Positions 1 to 9,124 are shown, counted from the first letter of the stretch. The stretch is DNA of 64,000 nt from CAWFKW01 sp963816535 (GCA_963816535.1 CAWFKW010000002.1:85451-149450); one strand, 5' to 3'. Program-made: numbers and translations. Notes: a model not told the origin generated them from the sequence alone.

Positions 1-28
1 CAAATTACTAATTTCCGAAGTAAAACAG

Positions 29-52
29 AAAAGGGGCTCAAGCGCCCCTTTT
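29..52 (-). terminator. Intrinsic terminator after the 78-485 gene
   Basis: Perfect 9-bp stem AAAAGGGGC / GCCCCTTTT with a 6-base loop. It lies 26 bases beyond the stop of the minus-strand gene 78-485. The A/T ends of the stem supply the U-tract on either strand, so it could also end a plus-strand transcript entering from outside the window. Confidence 0.8.
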
Positions 53-77
53 GTGTTATTAAAAATTCAGCGAATCA

Positions 78-485
78 TTATTTTGTTATCTCAATAAGTG
101 CGCTGGCAACGGTCTGCCTTGAGCTGTTCAGAAGAAATACCCTGAAGACGCCCGGCTTATCGAAATTCAGATCTTTGCTTGCGAAATAAATGTATTTCAT
201 ATCAGCTGTAACCGTATACGGAAAATCTTTGTAATACTCAAATTTCCCGGAATTGCAGTTGAACTTGTCAAACTGTATTGTAACATCCGTTAAGCCTAAA
301 GCGTAATCGCATTTAACCATAACGGTCAGGTAACCTGTTGTAAAGCGGTCGCTAATACCGACTTCGCCGCCGTCATATTTCTCGCAGAAATACATAACCG
401 GCGCGCTTTGGGCATGCGCTTTGTTTGAAAATCCCACAAGCAATACCAGTGTGAAGATGCCGATTAAAACCTTAATTTTGTTCAT
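78..485 (-). CDS. Small secreted hypothetical protein
   Basis: 135 residues. The N-terminus is a clear Sec signal peptide: Met-Asn-Lys-Ile-Lys, a Leu/Val/Ile-rich core, then Ala-His-Ala-Gln as a likely cleavage site near residue 26. The mature part of about 110 residues has three cysteines and many alternating beta-prone stretches, suggesting a small beta-sandwich exported to the periplasm or surface. I do not recognise the family. It stands alone, followed by a strong terminator. The next gene upstream on the same strand starts its reading frame 88 bases away, so it is probably its own unit. Confidence 0.75.
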   Translation of the reverse strand: MNKIKVLIGIFTLVLLVGFSNKAHAQSAPVMYFCEKYDGGEVGISDRFTTGYLTVMVKCDYALGLTDVTIQFDKFNCNSGKFEYYKDFPYTVTADMKYIYFASKDLNFDKPGVFRVFLLNSSRQTVASALIEITK

Positions 486-572
486 GTTTTTCCCCTTTCT
501 GATTGATCATAATTGTTTTTTCCAAATTTTCTTTGTGCAATTTAATAAAAAAATCGCACTTATTATATACCC

Positions 573-1700
573 TCAGAACCGCTTCATACGGTCCCCAAGG
601 GCTTTTTTATAAACGCCTTCAATATTATGCAGCATAACGTCTTCCGTAAACCTTGAATTTATTATATTCAGGCTCTCCTGCCCCATTCGCTTTCTGAGAT
701 TTTCGTCTTTTAAGAGCAGGATCAGCTTCTCCGATATCAGCCCCGGTTTCTTATCTTCAACTATAAATCCGTTAATTCCTTCATCAACCATTGCCGGCAT
801 ATCGCCTACTCTTGTTATCACCATCGGCAGTCCCTGCGCCAAAGCATAAAGCATTGAATAGGGAAATGTTTCGCCTCCGCCTTCAACAGATGTATGCGCG
901 TATATATCAAACGCTGAATAAACCGCCTGCATGTCGTCTCTGAAACCCGGGAAAATCACGGCATCCTTAACGCCGAGCGATTCTGCAAGCGAGTGAAGCT
1001 GTTTTTCAAGCTTCCCGCTCCCAACTATCATTAATCTTGTCGACGGAAATTCGCGCAGCGCCGCGGGAAAAGCACGCAGTAAATATTCCTGCCCTTTAAA
1101 TTCGACCATTCGCCCCACATTTCCAATCAATACCTGGTTATCGTTTAAGCCAAATTCGCTTCTTACCTTAGCGCGCAGGCTCAGGTCCCGTTTCATAGAT
1201 TCCGGCGCGATACCAAGATGAATCAAGGTAATCTTGTCTTCTTTTATGCTGTCGTCTTTCAACAAAAGCTCTTTAGTACACTCGCCATCCACAATAAACT
1301 GGTCCACCAACCTCGTGTTGCGGTACCAGTGGGTTGGATTATATTCAATGGAGTGGAAACTGTGGTTTGTGGTTACATGTTTTACCCCCGCCCATTTGGC
1401 GGCAAAGGCGCCCGCTGTCCGGTCATAATTCGTATTTGAATGAACCAGGTCGATCCTGTTTTCAACAATAAATTTTTTGAGCGCGTTAATAATTTTCAGC
1501 AGTTTTCCTTTCCCTTTTTTTGGATAATCGAGAGGGAAAACGTTAATTCCTGCCTTTACGCATTTCTCATATATCAGGTTATCTTTTCTGCACGAAACCC
1601 AGACATTATGGCCGTTCTTCTTCAGTAAGTCGGCAAACTGGTAAACAAAGAACTCGCCGCCGCCGTAAATATCAAGCGCGTTTAATAATAATATATTCAT
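573..1700 (-). CDS. Glycosyltransferase family 4 protein
   Basis: 375 residues from the ATG at 1700; a TTG four codons earlier is possible but less likely. Two-domain GT-B fold. The N-terminal acceptor domain begins MNILLLN followed by GGGE around residue 13. The C-terminal nucleotide-sugar domain carries NVGRMVEFKGQ near residue 200. The family's E-x7-E donor motif appears as ETFPYSMLY: the first Glu is kept but the second is Tyr, which is unusual. It most likely transfers a hexose in surface polysaccharide assembly, consistent with the priming transferase gene that starts divergently at 1953. Soluble or membrane-peripheral, with no signal peptide. Confidence 0.9.
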   Translation of the reverse strand: MNILLLNALDIYGGGEFFVYQFADLLKKNGHNVWVSCRKDNLIYEKCVKAGINVFPLDYPKKGKGKLLKIINALKKFIVENRIDLVHSNTNYDRTAGAFAAKWAGVKHVTTNHSFHSIEYNPTHWYRNTRLVDQFIVDGECTKELLLKDDSIKEDKITLIHLGIAPESMKRDLSLRAKVRSEFGLNDNQVLIGNVGRMVEFKGQEYLLRAFPAALREFPSTRLMIVGSGKLEKQLHSLAESLGVKDAVIFPGFRDDMQAVYSAFDIYAHTSVEGGGETFPYSMLYALAQGLPMVITRVGDMPAMVDEGINGFIVEDKKPGLISEKLILLLKDENLRKRMGQESLNIINSRFTEDVMLHNIEGVYKKALGDRMKRF

Positions 1701-1786
1701 AATTATATACAAGTTAGTTTCATTTTATCAATTTCTAAATGGAAAATGGCGTTCTCATTTTGGGATATTTTTAGTACAGTGTTTTT

Positions 1787-1848
1787 GTGTCGGGACGAAA
1801 GTCCCGACACCACACAGCGCTGTGGCGCCAGGTCTTACGACCTGACGC
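1787..1848. repeat. Cluster of three adjacent intergenic hairpins
   Basis: Within the 252-base gap between divergent genes, three palindromes follow each other. The first is GTGTCGGGAC-GAAA-GTCCCGACAC (10-bp stem, GNRA tetraloop, 1787-1810). The second is the perfect dyad CACAGCGCTGTG (1813-1824). The third is CAGGTC-TTAC-GACCTG extended by GCG/CGC (1825-1848). No U-tract follows, so they are not ordinary terminators. They look like a dispersed intergenic palindromic repeat. The rest of the gap is AT-rich and probably holds the two divergent promoters. Confidence 0.7.
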
Positions 1849-1952
1849 AGCGTTCTTATGAGCTTTTCCTAAAAGAGTAATTCATATACATATTTAATAA
1901 AGATTGATTTTTATATATTCGAATTAGAAAAAAATGCATATTTAGGCTGATT

Positions 1953-3377
1953 TTGCAAAAAAAGTCCAATACTTCTGAAATTCTGATTCCCGCCATAACG
2001 ATATTATCTGACCTGGCGGCTATAGAAGCATCGTTTCTTTTTTCTTATTGGCTGAGGTTTTACTCGCCGCTCGCCCGGATATTTCCATTTGACGGACCGG
2101 TTCCTCCTTTAAGCGGTTACATAACTCTTTCGCTAATGACAATGCCTGTCTGGCTGCTTATCTTTCAATCAAGGAAGATGTACCGCTCGCGCAGGGTTGT
2201 ATTCATATTTGATGAGTTCTTCCTCCTAGCGCGCTTAGCGACGTTCGGGATTGTTTTCTCATTCGGGCTCATCTTCTTCTACAGGGTTTTCCCATATTCA
2301 AGGCTCGTGTTTGTTTTATTATGGTTATCTTCAATTATTCTCGTAACGGTTGGAAGGTACATAGTTCTGAAAATTGAAAAAACGCTCTACAATAAGGGAA
2401 AGGCGTTAAGAAACGCGCTGGTTGCGGGTAATAATTCAGCGGCCAAAGATATTTATGATAATTTTATGGGCCACCCATACGCCGGCTATAATATTTTGGG
2501 TTACATCGAAGAAGATGATTTCAGCGGTGAAAATTTCCTTGAGGGGAGGAAGAGGCTTGGCTCTTTCTCGCAAATACTGGACATAGTTAAAGATAATAGG
2601 GCGGATTCCGTCCTGGTGGCGCTTCCTTCAAAACAAAACGATCTGCTATTCGAGCTCATGAGGCAGTGCGAAGGCGAGAACATAGAGTTTTTGCTTGCGC
2701 CTGATTTTCTTGAAATGATAACATCTTCCGTCAGGGTGCAGGAAATAGACTCTATCCCGTTTCTGAAGATCAAAAGCATCCCGATGAATGTATGGAACAG
2801 GATGGTGAAACGCATATTCGACTTCTCGTTTGCATTATTCATACTCTCTGTAACATCTCCCCTGTTTATATTTCTTGCATTGGCTGTAAAGTTATCATCA
2901 AAGGGACCGGTATTTTATAAGCAGGAACGAATAAGCATGACCGGTAAGAACTTCCGGATGATAAAATTCAGGTCAATGGTCGTAAACGCCGAAAAAGAAA
3001 CCGGGGCCGTGTTTGTTTCAAAGAATGATTCGCGTTACACGCCTATAGGAAAGTTTCTGCGCAAGTTCTCGCTTGACGAATTGCCCCAGTTCCTGAACGT
3101 TCTGAAGGGCGAGATGAGCATAGTTGGGCCGCGTCCGGAGCGCGAGCATTTTGTAAACCTGATGAAAGAGAAGATACCGAAATATCTTGAACGCCACCGC
3201 GTTAAATGCGGCATCACCGGATGGGCGCAGGTAAACGGGCTTAGGGGCTCAGATACCTCAATAGCCGAAAGAATTGAATACGATATTTATTATATCGAAA
3301 ACTGGTCGGTTATTTTCGACCTGAAAATTATAATGAAGACTTTAAAAGAAATGTTTTTTTCAAAGGCGGCATTTTAA
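1953..3377 (+). CDS. Polyprenyl-phosphate sugar-1-phosphate transferase (WbaP/WcaJ type)
   Basis: 474 residues from a TTG start; no in-frame ATG lies nearby upstream. About four membrane helices occupy residues 12-130. A Rossmann-like domain follows (about 150-265), then a further hydrophobic helix near 285-305, then the catalytic bacterial sugar transferase domain. The latter shows KRIFDF, GPVFYKQERI, KFRSM, SLDELPQFLNVLKG and GPRPERE, the hallmarks of enzymes that load the first sugar phosphate onto undecaprenyl phosphate. It should start assembly of an exopolysaccharide or O-antigen unit at the inner membrane. Two membrane-protein genes follow almost without spacing and are probably co-transcribed. 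Which sugar it uses cannot be told. Confidence 0.92.
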   Translation: MQKKSNTSEILIPAITILSDLAAIEASFLFSYWLRFYSPLARIFPFDGPVPPLSGYITLSLMTMPVWLLIFQSRKMYRSRRVVFIFDEFFLLARLATFGIVFSFGLIFFYRVFPYSRLVFVLLWLSSIILVTVGRYIVLKIEKTLYNKGKALRNALVAGNNSAAKDIYDNFMGHPYAGYNILGYIEEDDFSGENFLEGRKRLGSFSQILDIVKDNRADSVLVALPSKQNDLLFELMRQCEGENIEFLLAPDFLEMITSSVRVQEIDSIPFLKIKSIPMNVWNRMVKRIFDFSFALFILSVTSPLFIFLALAVKLSSKGPVFYKQERISMTGKNFRMIKFRSMVVNAEKETGAVFVSKNDSRYTPIGKFLRKFSLDELPQFLNVLKGEMSIVGPRPEREHFVNLMKEKIPKYLERHRVKCGITGWAQVNGLRGSDTSIAERIEYDIYYIENWSVIFDLKIIMKTLKEMFFSKAAF

Positions 3378-3380
3378 AAT

Positions 3381-3674
3381 ATGATACCTGTTGTAGTTTT
3401 CTACGCGCATGTAGTATTTCTTGTATACATGTTCACCAGGAACTTAATTGAAGAAGGCGGCGTAAGCGCATTTCTTAGTATACTTTTCATTGTGGTTATC
3501 TTCAGCGTCGGCTGGACGTTTTCGGAGTTCGTTCTCGGATTTTTCATTAAGCCCGAAGGATTCGGGCTCATGTTCCCCCGCGCGGCTTTTTCGCTTCTGC
3601 TCCTGACAGCAATTGAAACCGTTTTCTACAGGTTCTACTACGGAAGCAAGGCCAGGGCAAAAGCCGATGCCTGA
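3381..3674 (+). CDS. Small membrane protein
   Basis: 97 residues with three hydrophobic segments (about 3-20, 28-48 and 65-85) and a short basic C-terminal tail. It starts three bases after the priming transferase stop, and its end overlaps the next gene's ATG by 8 bases, so it is translated within the same operon. I do not recognise a family. Position suggests an accessory membrane component of polysaccharide assembly, but this rests on context alone. Confidence 0.7.
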   Translation: MIPVVVFYAHVVFLVYMFTRNLIEEGGVSAFLSILFIVVIFSVGWTFSEFVLGFFIKPEGFGLMFPRAAFSLLLLTAIETVFYRFYYGSKARAKADA

Positions 3675-5148
3675 CCTAAAACCCGGGTCCAAAAAATTAT
3701 CCTTACTCTTTGTCATTCTACTGCTGATAATAATTGTGCAGCGATTTTTCCATTTAGGAAACGTTATCGAAGAGCCTTTTTCATGGCGGCAATTTGATAC
3801 GGAATTTTATGCATACGATTTTTATACGCACGGCATGAATTTGCTGCAGCCGGCAGTATGCTGGATGGGCGGGTACAGAACCCTGGCTCTCGAGTTTCCC
3901 TTTATGTCAGCGGTCATTTCTTTTTTTTATTCTTTATTTGGCCCGAATGTTGTTATTGCAAGAATTGTCATATTGACGTTCTCGCTCGGTTCGGCGTACT
4001 ACCTATACTTAATAGTAAGAAAACTCTGTTACCCCGGGATAGCCGCAATAACAGCGCTTATTTACCTGATGGCGCCTATGAGCCTTTATTACATGCGCGG
4101 CCTTTTCATCGATTTTCCTGCGCTGTTCTTCGCGTTTGGAATGTTTTACTATTACCTTACCGGTTTTGAAAAATCGGGTTACGGACGTTTACTTATTGGT
4201 TCCGCGTTCGGAGTATTAGCTTTCCTTATAAAAGCGCCTTATGTATTTTTTCTTTATATCCCGTTGCTGTATTTTATTATTAAGGAAAAGAAAGTAAAAA
4301 CGCTGTTCAAAGCGCTCCCATTGCTGGCGATACCGCCCGCCGCATTCATAGCCTGGCAAATGTATACAGTAAAACTTAACGCCGCAGCTCCTGACTGGTA
4401 CTTCATCCCCGGCTATTTTAAATTCACAAATATGGATTCATGGTACTTTGGAGATCTTGCGCAAAGGCTTAATATTGAATATTGGAAAACCCTGTTCTTC
4501 AGATTTGTTGAATCCGGTACGTCATACATTGGAATAGTATTATTCCTGCCGGGATTATTTCTGAAGACTGAAGTGAAAAACGGCAAAACCGTTTTTGGAT
4601 ATTACGCGCTGGGGGCGATCATTTACCTTCTCATTTTTTTCAGCCTGAATGTTATTCACGATTACTACCAGATCCCTCTGCTTGTCATTTCTTCGTTCTT
4701 TATGGCCGTTACGATCGACTTCATTTACAGAAAGCTAAGCGGCAAAGGTACAATTGCGGTGGGCGTAATTATGATTATTCTGTTTATCAACTGCATTTGG
4801 TTTACAGAGAGATGGTACTACAAACCTGACCGAACGAGATTAGACGCAGCAGAACTGATCGAACGCAATACAGATAAGAACGGGCTTGTGATAGCTTCTA
4901 TACCCGATACCGACCCACGCGACCCAAGATTGCTTGCGCCGGCGCGCCGGTACGGCTGGTCGATAAAGACTTCGGATTTGAGCGCGGGTCTGATAGATTC
5001 ACTGAAACAAAATGGCGCGCGGTATCTTGCCATCGTGGAAAAAGAGGAAATTAGCGGCGGGTTAGCAAAATATCTTGGCGCTTATACCGTCAAGGAATTT
5101 GCTCTGCAAAACTCGGCTTCAAAGCTCATTTTATATACAATTAAATAA
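3667..5148 (+). CDS. GT39/ArnT-like membrane glycosyltransferase
   Basis: 493 residues from the ATG at 3667. An in-frame start at 3613 would overlap the preceding gene by 62 bases and add a non-hydrophobic tail, so 3667 is preferred. About 10-11 membrane helices are followed by a soluble C-terminal domain from about residue 400. The first periplasmic loop has EPFSWRQFDTEFYAYDF, where PMT/ArnT-type enzymes carry their catalytic acid. It would take a sugar from a polyprenyl-phosphate donor and transfer it on the periplasmic side. Overlap with the small membrane protein supports one operon with the 1953 gene. Substrate unknown. Confidence 0.8.
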   Translation: MPDLKPGSKKLSLLFVILLLIIIVQRFFHLGNVIEEPFSWRQFDTEFYAYDFYTHGMNLLQPAVCWMGGYRTLALEFPFMSAVISFFYSLFGPNVVIARIVILTFSLGSAYYLYLIVRKLCYPGIAAITALIYLMAPMSLYYMRGLFIDFPALFFAFGMFYYYLTGFEKSGYGRLLIGSAFGVLAFLIKAPYVFFLYIPLLYFIIKEKKVKTLFKALPLLAIPPAAFIAWQMYTVKLNAAAPDWYFIPGYFKFTNMDSWYFGDLAQRLNIEYWKTLFFRFVESGTSYIGIVLFLPGLFLKTEVKNGKTVFGYYALGAIIYLLIFFSLNVIHDYYQIPLLVISSFFMAVTIDFIYRKLSGKGTIAVGVIMIILFINCIWFTERWYYKPDRTRLDAAELIERNTDKNGLVIASIPDTDPRDPRLLAPARRYGWSIKTSDLSAGLIDSLKQNGARYLAIVEKEEISGGLAKYLGAYTVKEFALQNSASKLILYTIK

Positions 5149-5449
5149 CGAAGGGCTCGCGGAATTTCAGCGCCATATCTTTCGGGAGGATTTTGATAAG
5201 TAACTTCTGAAGCAGCGCTCCTGATTTTAGCGCGTAAATTCCAAGCGTTGCCTCCCCTTCCATGCCCCTGGAGCGTATTTTTACCACACCCGGCGAAACA
5301 TCCTCCATTTGCACCAGGTTGGTGCCCTGTTCAATTTCGAACCTCGCATTGGTTTCGCCAAACGGGGTTCTGAAGCCGAGCAGGTTTACAGGAAATACGC
5401 TTACGGTGAGCGCTGAAGTTTCGCTTGCTCTTAGTACCGGCGGCGCCAT
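5141..5449 (-). CDS. Hypothetical membrane-anchored or exported protein
   Basis: 102 residues from the first conventional ATG. The open frame continues upstream without a stop. It encodes a basic stretch (NYKR), a hydrophobic helix (LTILLAVVLLGLL) and then a conserved-looking segment up to the ATG. No ATG, GTG or TTG is available there. An ATT at 5548, about ten bases after AAGGGAG, is a candidate start. With it the protein is 135 residues with an N-terminal anchor. The C-terminal part is beta-rich. It follows the amidohydrolase-like gene closely and ends 8 bases inside the convergent 3667-5148 gene. Function unknown. Confidence 0.65.
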   Translation of the reverse strand: MAPPVLRASETSALTVSVFPVNLLGFRTPFGETNARFEIEQGTNLVQMEDVSPGVVKIRSRGMEGEATLGIYALKSGALLQKLLIKILPKDMALKFREPFVI

Positions 5450-5580
5450 ATCTATCTTTACTCCATTTGGCGTGAATATAAACCGGTCGGAGAGCAGCCC
5501 CAGCAGAACAACAGCGAGAAGTATTGTTAGTCTTTTGTAGTTAATAATTTTTTGAATGCTCCCTTGGCGCCGGGAATAAT

Positions 5581-7356
5581 TTAATCATCGCCGAAGCGAA
5601 GTTTTACATTTTTGGGAAGCTCTATCTTACTGTCCCCGGTCTCAGGTTTCTTCTTCTCAAGTTTTTTGTCATAAGCGGTCTGCTTCAGAATTTTTTCATC
5701 CACCAGCTTAGCGTGCTGCACTTCCTCGTCAAATTCCTTAATTTCATTCACCTCGGTGAACAGCAGGTTGAACTCCGGGGTTTCCCTGTATTCTTCTTTC
5801 TGGACAAACGAATTCTGTTCCAGTTCGTCAAACAGATTCTTTTGCGACCGGGGCGTCTTTCTTCTCGGGGCGGAAATCCTTGCTTTGATCCTGAATTCAT
5901 CTTTTGCATCGACTATTTCTATATTCTCTTCTCCCGTATCCGAAAACAATTTTATCTCTTCGGAATCCCTTGAACTTAGGTCAAGTTCCCTTACCTTTTC
6001 CCTTTGTTTCTTTCTTTCTGCCAGCTCTTCGTATTTGCCCACTTTATAAAGCCTCTCACGCGTTTGATGAATAGAAGCTATAAGCCCGCTTTCGTCCGCA
6101 TTCACCAGCTTTCCGTCCCTTACTTTAAACTCGCCTTTCAGTATGATATCGGAAAAACTGAATGAAGTAAGATTATCCACCATAAAATCGCACACGTCTT
6201 CAAAATCCGGGCTTTGCGGGAAGAACTGGAACCTTATGTCCGTAAGGTCTATAATCGCAATATCGGCTACCTTATTTATATCAATAGTAAACGAATCATC
6301 GCCGTTCTTTCCGCCGCTAAAGAACATATCATACGGCACAACGGTAATCGCTTTTAGCAAATCTATGCTTGAGAGGTTCAGCTCTTTATATTTGTTCCTG
6401 AAGAAACGCAGGTCTTTAAACATATCTTCCCCCAGCCATCCTGTGCCGATGGTAAACTTGATCCCGAAATTTATGTAATCATCTATAGGGAAATACCTGT
6501 TTGTAAAATAAAGCAGGTCCCTGGGGCACACTATTACGCCGGCGCCCTTTTCCCTGATAATTTTCAGTTCATCATAACTAAGGTAGAGCGGGTTTATGAG
6601 GAAAGTATTGCCGTCCATCAGACCGTACTCATCCAGATACTTGATGATAGGCTTCCCGAAGGTTTGCCGGAAGTTATCAGTCACGTCTTTATTGGTTGCA
6701 ATTTCAAGGAACAGCTTTTCTACCCCCTGGCTTCTGAGTTCGGTTATGGTTGTAATATCAAAAATCGTCAGCTGGTTTTCGTCGGTCAGGTAATACGCCG
6801 GGTTCAGCTCCTTGTGGTTCTTGATTTCATCGAGCTCCTGCCTGACAGGGTAAGCGGCCGATGCAGTCTGCCCTGTAACTTTAAGCGCCTTTGACAGATG
6901 GTCGAGGTGATAACCGTCTTTACGGAGCGAAAACTCGTTAAGCGCCGATATGCCGGATTTGAGGTTCTTTGCAAAAGAATACGTATAAATATTTTCCAGG
7001 TCGCTGTTTATCTCGTCGTTCTCAAGCTCCTGGTATATATAATTAAATATCAGGTCGGTATAGATATCTCCGTCATGAACTTCATAGTGCCTGTTGCGAA
7101 GAAGGTAATTGATGAGCGCGCCTTCAGACTTCAGGCATGCGTTAACAAAAGTCGGCATAACGAGCTTGCCGGAGCAATCCACAACTTCAGCCGAATCCTT
7201 GTATTTACCGGTCCATGCGTTTAGTTTATCGGCGGCTCTTGCATCCCGCACATCTATCATATCGGTTATCTTATTGCCGCTTATCAGTATATAATAACTG
7301 GCAAGTTCTTTGGCGTTTCCCAGTGAAAATACAAGAGCGTTACTTAATATTATCAT
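5581..7356 (-). CDS. Amidohydrolase-family protein lacking metal ligands
   Basis: 591 residues. The N-terminal composite beta domain (residues 1-60) leads into the barrel through DCSGKLVMPTFVNACLKSEG. In working ATZ/TRZ-type deaminases and amidohydrolases the equivalent reads PGFVNTHTH. Here the HxH metal pair is replaced by Ala-Cys-Leu. The later GTD motif reads GTGWLGEDMF, so the catalytic Asp also looks lost. The end of the barrel (KVADIAIIDL) is normal for the family. Residues from about 450 onward form a charged extension rich in Lys/Glu not found in enzymes of this class. Probably a non-catalytic scaffold or binding protein. Cytosolic. Confidence 0.8.
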   Translation of the reverse strand: MIILSNALVFSLGNAKELASYYILISGNKITDMIDVRDARAADKLNAWTGKYKDSAEVVDCSGKLVMPTFVNACLKSEGALINYLLRNRHYEVHDGDIYTDLIFNYIYQELENDEINSDLENIYTYSFAKNLKSGISALNEFSLRKDGYHLDHLSKALKVTGQTASAAYPVRQELDEIKNHKELNPAYYLTDENQLTIFDITTITELRSQGVEKLFLEIATNKDVTDNFRQTFGKPIIKYLDEYGLMDGNTFLINPLYLSYDELKIIREKGAGVIVCPRDLLYFTNRYFPIDDYINFGIKFTIGTGWLGEDMFKDLRFFRNKYKELNLSSIDLLKAITVVPYDMFFSGGKNGDDSFTIDINKVADIAIIDLTDIRFQFFPQSPDFEDVCDFMVDNLTSFSFSDIILKGEFKVRDGKLVNADESGLIASIHQTRERLYKVGKYEELAERKKQREKVRELDLSSRDSEEIKLFSDTGEENIEIVDAKDEFRIKARISAPRRKTPRSQKNLFDELEQNSFVQKEEYRETPEFNLLFTEVNEIKEFDEEVQHAKLVDEKILKQTAYDKKLEKKKPETGDSKIELPKNVKLRFGDD

Positions 7357-7414
7357 AACTCTATTCCGTTTTTACTTCTGAACCTAAAATCTGAATTCCC
7401 GTTTAAGCGCTTCC

Positions 7415-8365
7415 TCACAGGTCTGTTATCTCAAAATTCTCATCAATAATGAATTTGCTTTTCTTAAGTTCGTTCTTTCCGCCCTCGCAGAGCGCATACT
7501 CAAATCCGTCTCTGACGCTGGCGGCGCCGTATTCTCCGTTCGCATTAACTGCGATGAACCCCACCTGGTAGTCATGGTCGCGGTTTTTATGTGAGAGCAA
7601 ATTAAGCTTAATTACGCGTTTAGAGGCGCTTTCGCATGCTCCCTGCGGAGACATTCCCTGCCGCATAAGTTCAACTACCAGAAAGCTGCCGCACGCCCTT
7701 ACGCATTCTTCGCCCCGCCCGGTCGCCGCAGCCGCTCCAACGCCGCCATCAACGTACAGCCCCGCTCCGATAATGGGCGAATCACCCACACGCCCGTGAA
7801 GCTTCCACGCCGTGCCGCTGGTAGTGCATGCCGCCGATAGATGCCCGTCTTTATCTATAGCAACCATGCCTATTGTATCATGATTCCCGTCTTCGTTTAT
7901 GTCTAATTTTTTTACTTTGTACTCGTCGGTATGAAATTCCTGCGACTTCCCGTAATTGCCGGACTTCCATTCATTGTACTTTCTTATCGAATTCTCGGAA
8001 TGAAGTATATCCGGCTGGAAACCGTTCATTACCGCAAAATTAAACGCGCCCTCGCCGGCCAAGCAAACATGCTCCGTCACTTCAAGTATTAAACGCGCCA
8101 CTGAAACCGGGTTCTTTATGTGCTCGATACAAACTACTGAACCGATCCTTGCGTTCCAGTCCATAATAGCGGCGTCAAGCGTGAGCCTTCCTTCGGCGTC
8201 AGGCAAACCGCCATATCCTACGCTGAGCACGCCGGGGTTGTCTTCCGAAACCCTGACGCCCTGTTCTACCGCGTCAAGCGAGTTCCCGCCTGATGAGAGA
8301 ATCCCGTAAGCTTTCTCATTCGCGGCAATGCCGTGCTTCCATGTTGAAATTACAAGCGGCCTCAT
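7415..8365 (-). CDS. N4-(beta-N-acetylglucosaminyl)-L-asparaginase / isoaspartyl peptidase
   Basis: 316 residues, the usual length for an Ntn-hydrolase asparaginase precursor. The autocleavage site is HDT-IGMVA, leaving Thr164 as the N-terminal nucleophile of the beta subunit. Downstream, GRVGDSPIIGAGLYVD (about 191-206) and GGVGAAAATGRGEE (about 207-220) form the substrate pocket. The alpha subunit begins near residue 1 with STWKHG and SGGNSLDAVEQG. It hydrolyses the GlcNAc-Asn bond or related beta-aspartyl amides. No signal peptide is evident, so a cytosolic role in breakdown of glyco-asparagine is likely. It sits just upstream of the amidohydrolase-like gene, 58 bases away on the same strand. 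Confidence 0.93.
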   Translation of the reverse strand: MRPLVISTWKHGIAANEKAYGILSSGGNSLDAVEQGVRVSEDNPGVLSVGYGGLPDAEGRLTLDAAIMDWNARIGSVVCIEHIKNPVSVARLILEVTEHVCLAGEGAFNFAVMNGFQPDILHSENSIRKYNEWKSGNYGKSQEFHTDEYKVKKLDINEDGNHDTIGMVAIDKDGHLSAACTTSGTAWKLHGRVGDSPIIGAGLYVDGGVGAAAATGRGEECVRACGSFLVVELMRQGMSPQGACESASKRVIKLNLLSHKNRDHDYQVGFIAVNANGEYGAASVRDGFEYALCEGGKNELKKSKFIIDENFEITDL

Positions 8366-8539
8366 TTACAAAGATACAAATTCATATGAATAAATTGTTA
8401 TATTAATATCCGGTTAACCTATTTTTACTGAATGTAATTTATCCATAATTTATATATAATTAAATACTTCAATAGCGCCATTGATTTACATATTCTATTG
8501 CTGCATTTTTCATTAACTTGCGTTTCTCAGGCGTTATAA

Positions 8540-9124
8540 ATGACTAAGAAAAATGAAATATCCAATATAGGCAATGTGTTCAAGGACCTGCAAACTCTTG
8601 AAACTCCAAGGCTGGTACTGAGGAAATTAACTATGAGAGACGCAAACGACGTGTTCGATTACGCCTCGATGCCCGAAGTTTCTAAACACGTTACGTGGGA
8701 CTATCACCGCACGGTCGCAGATTCAATGGCTTTCCTGAAATCAATAATCGTTCAGTACGAAAACGGGATACCCAGCCCGTGGGGAATAGTTTATAAAGAA
8801 GATAATAAACTGATCGGCACCGGAGGCTACCATAACTGGAACCCGGAACACCGAAGGGCTGAAATCGGATACGCCATATCATCGCGGTACTGGAACAGGG
8901 GCATTATGACAGAAACTTTAAAGAGAATGCTGAAGTTCGGATTTGAGGTCATGGCGCTCAACAGGATTGAGGCGCTTTGCAAAATTGAAAACGCCGCATC
9001 CGAAAAAGTAATGCAGAAATGCGGAATGAAATATGAAGGAACGCTCAGAGAGCAGATGTTTGTGAAACGCGAATACCAGGATTTGAAACTTTATTCCATT
9101 TTGAAGAATGAATTTGATAGTTAA
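8540..9124 (+). CDS. GNAT acetyltransferase, RimJ/RimL type
   Basis: 194 residues. TPRLVLRKLTMRDANDVF near residue 25 opens the domain. GTGGYHNWNPEHRRAEIGYAI is the central strand pair, RYWNRGIMTE holds the acetyl-CoA loop, and ALCKIENAASEKVMQKCGM with YEGTLREQMF closes it. This is the pattern of ribosomal-protein N-terminal or antibiotic-type N-acetyltransferases. The acceptor cannot be assigned. The next gene overlaps its end by 17 bases and is probably translated with it. Confidence 0.9.
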   Translation: MTKKNEISNIGNVFKDLQTLETPRLVLRKLTMRDANDVFDYASMPEVSKHVTWDYHRTVADSMAFLKSIIVQYENGIPSPWGIVYKEDNKLIGTGGYHNWNPEHRRAEIGYAISSRYWNRGIMTETLKRMLKFGFEVMALNRIEALCKIENAASEKVMQKCGMKYEGTLREQMFVKREYQDLKLYSILKNEFDS

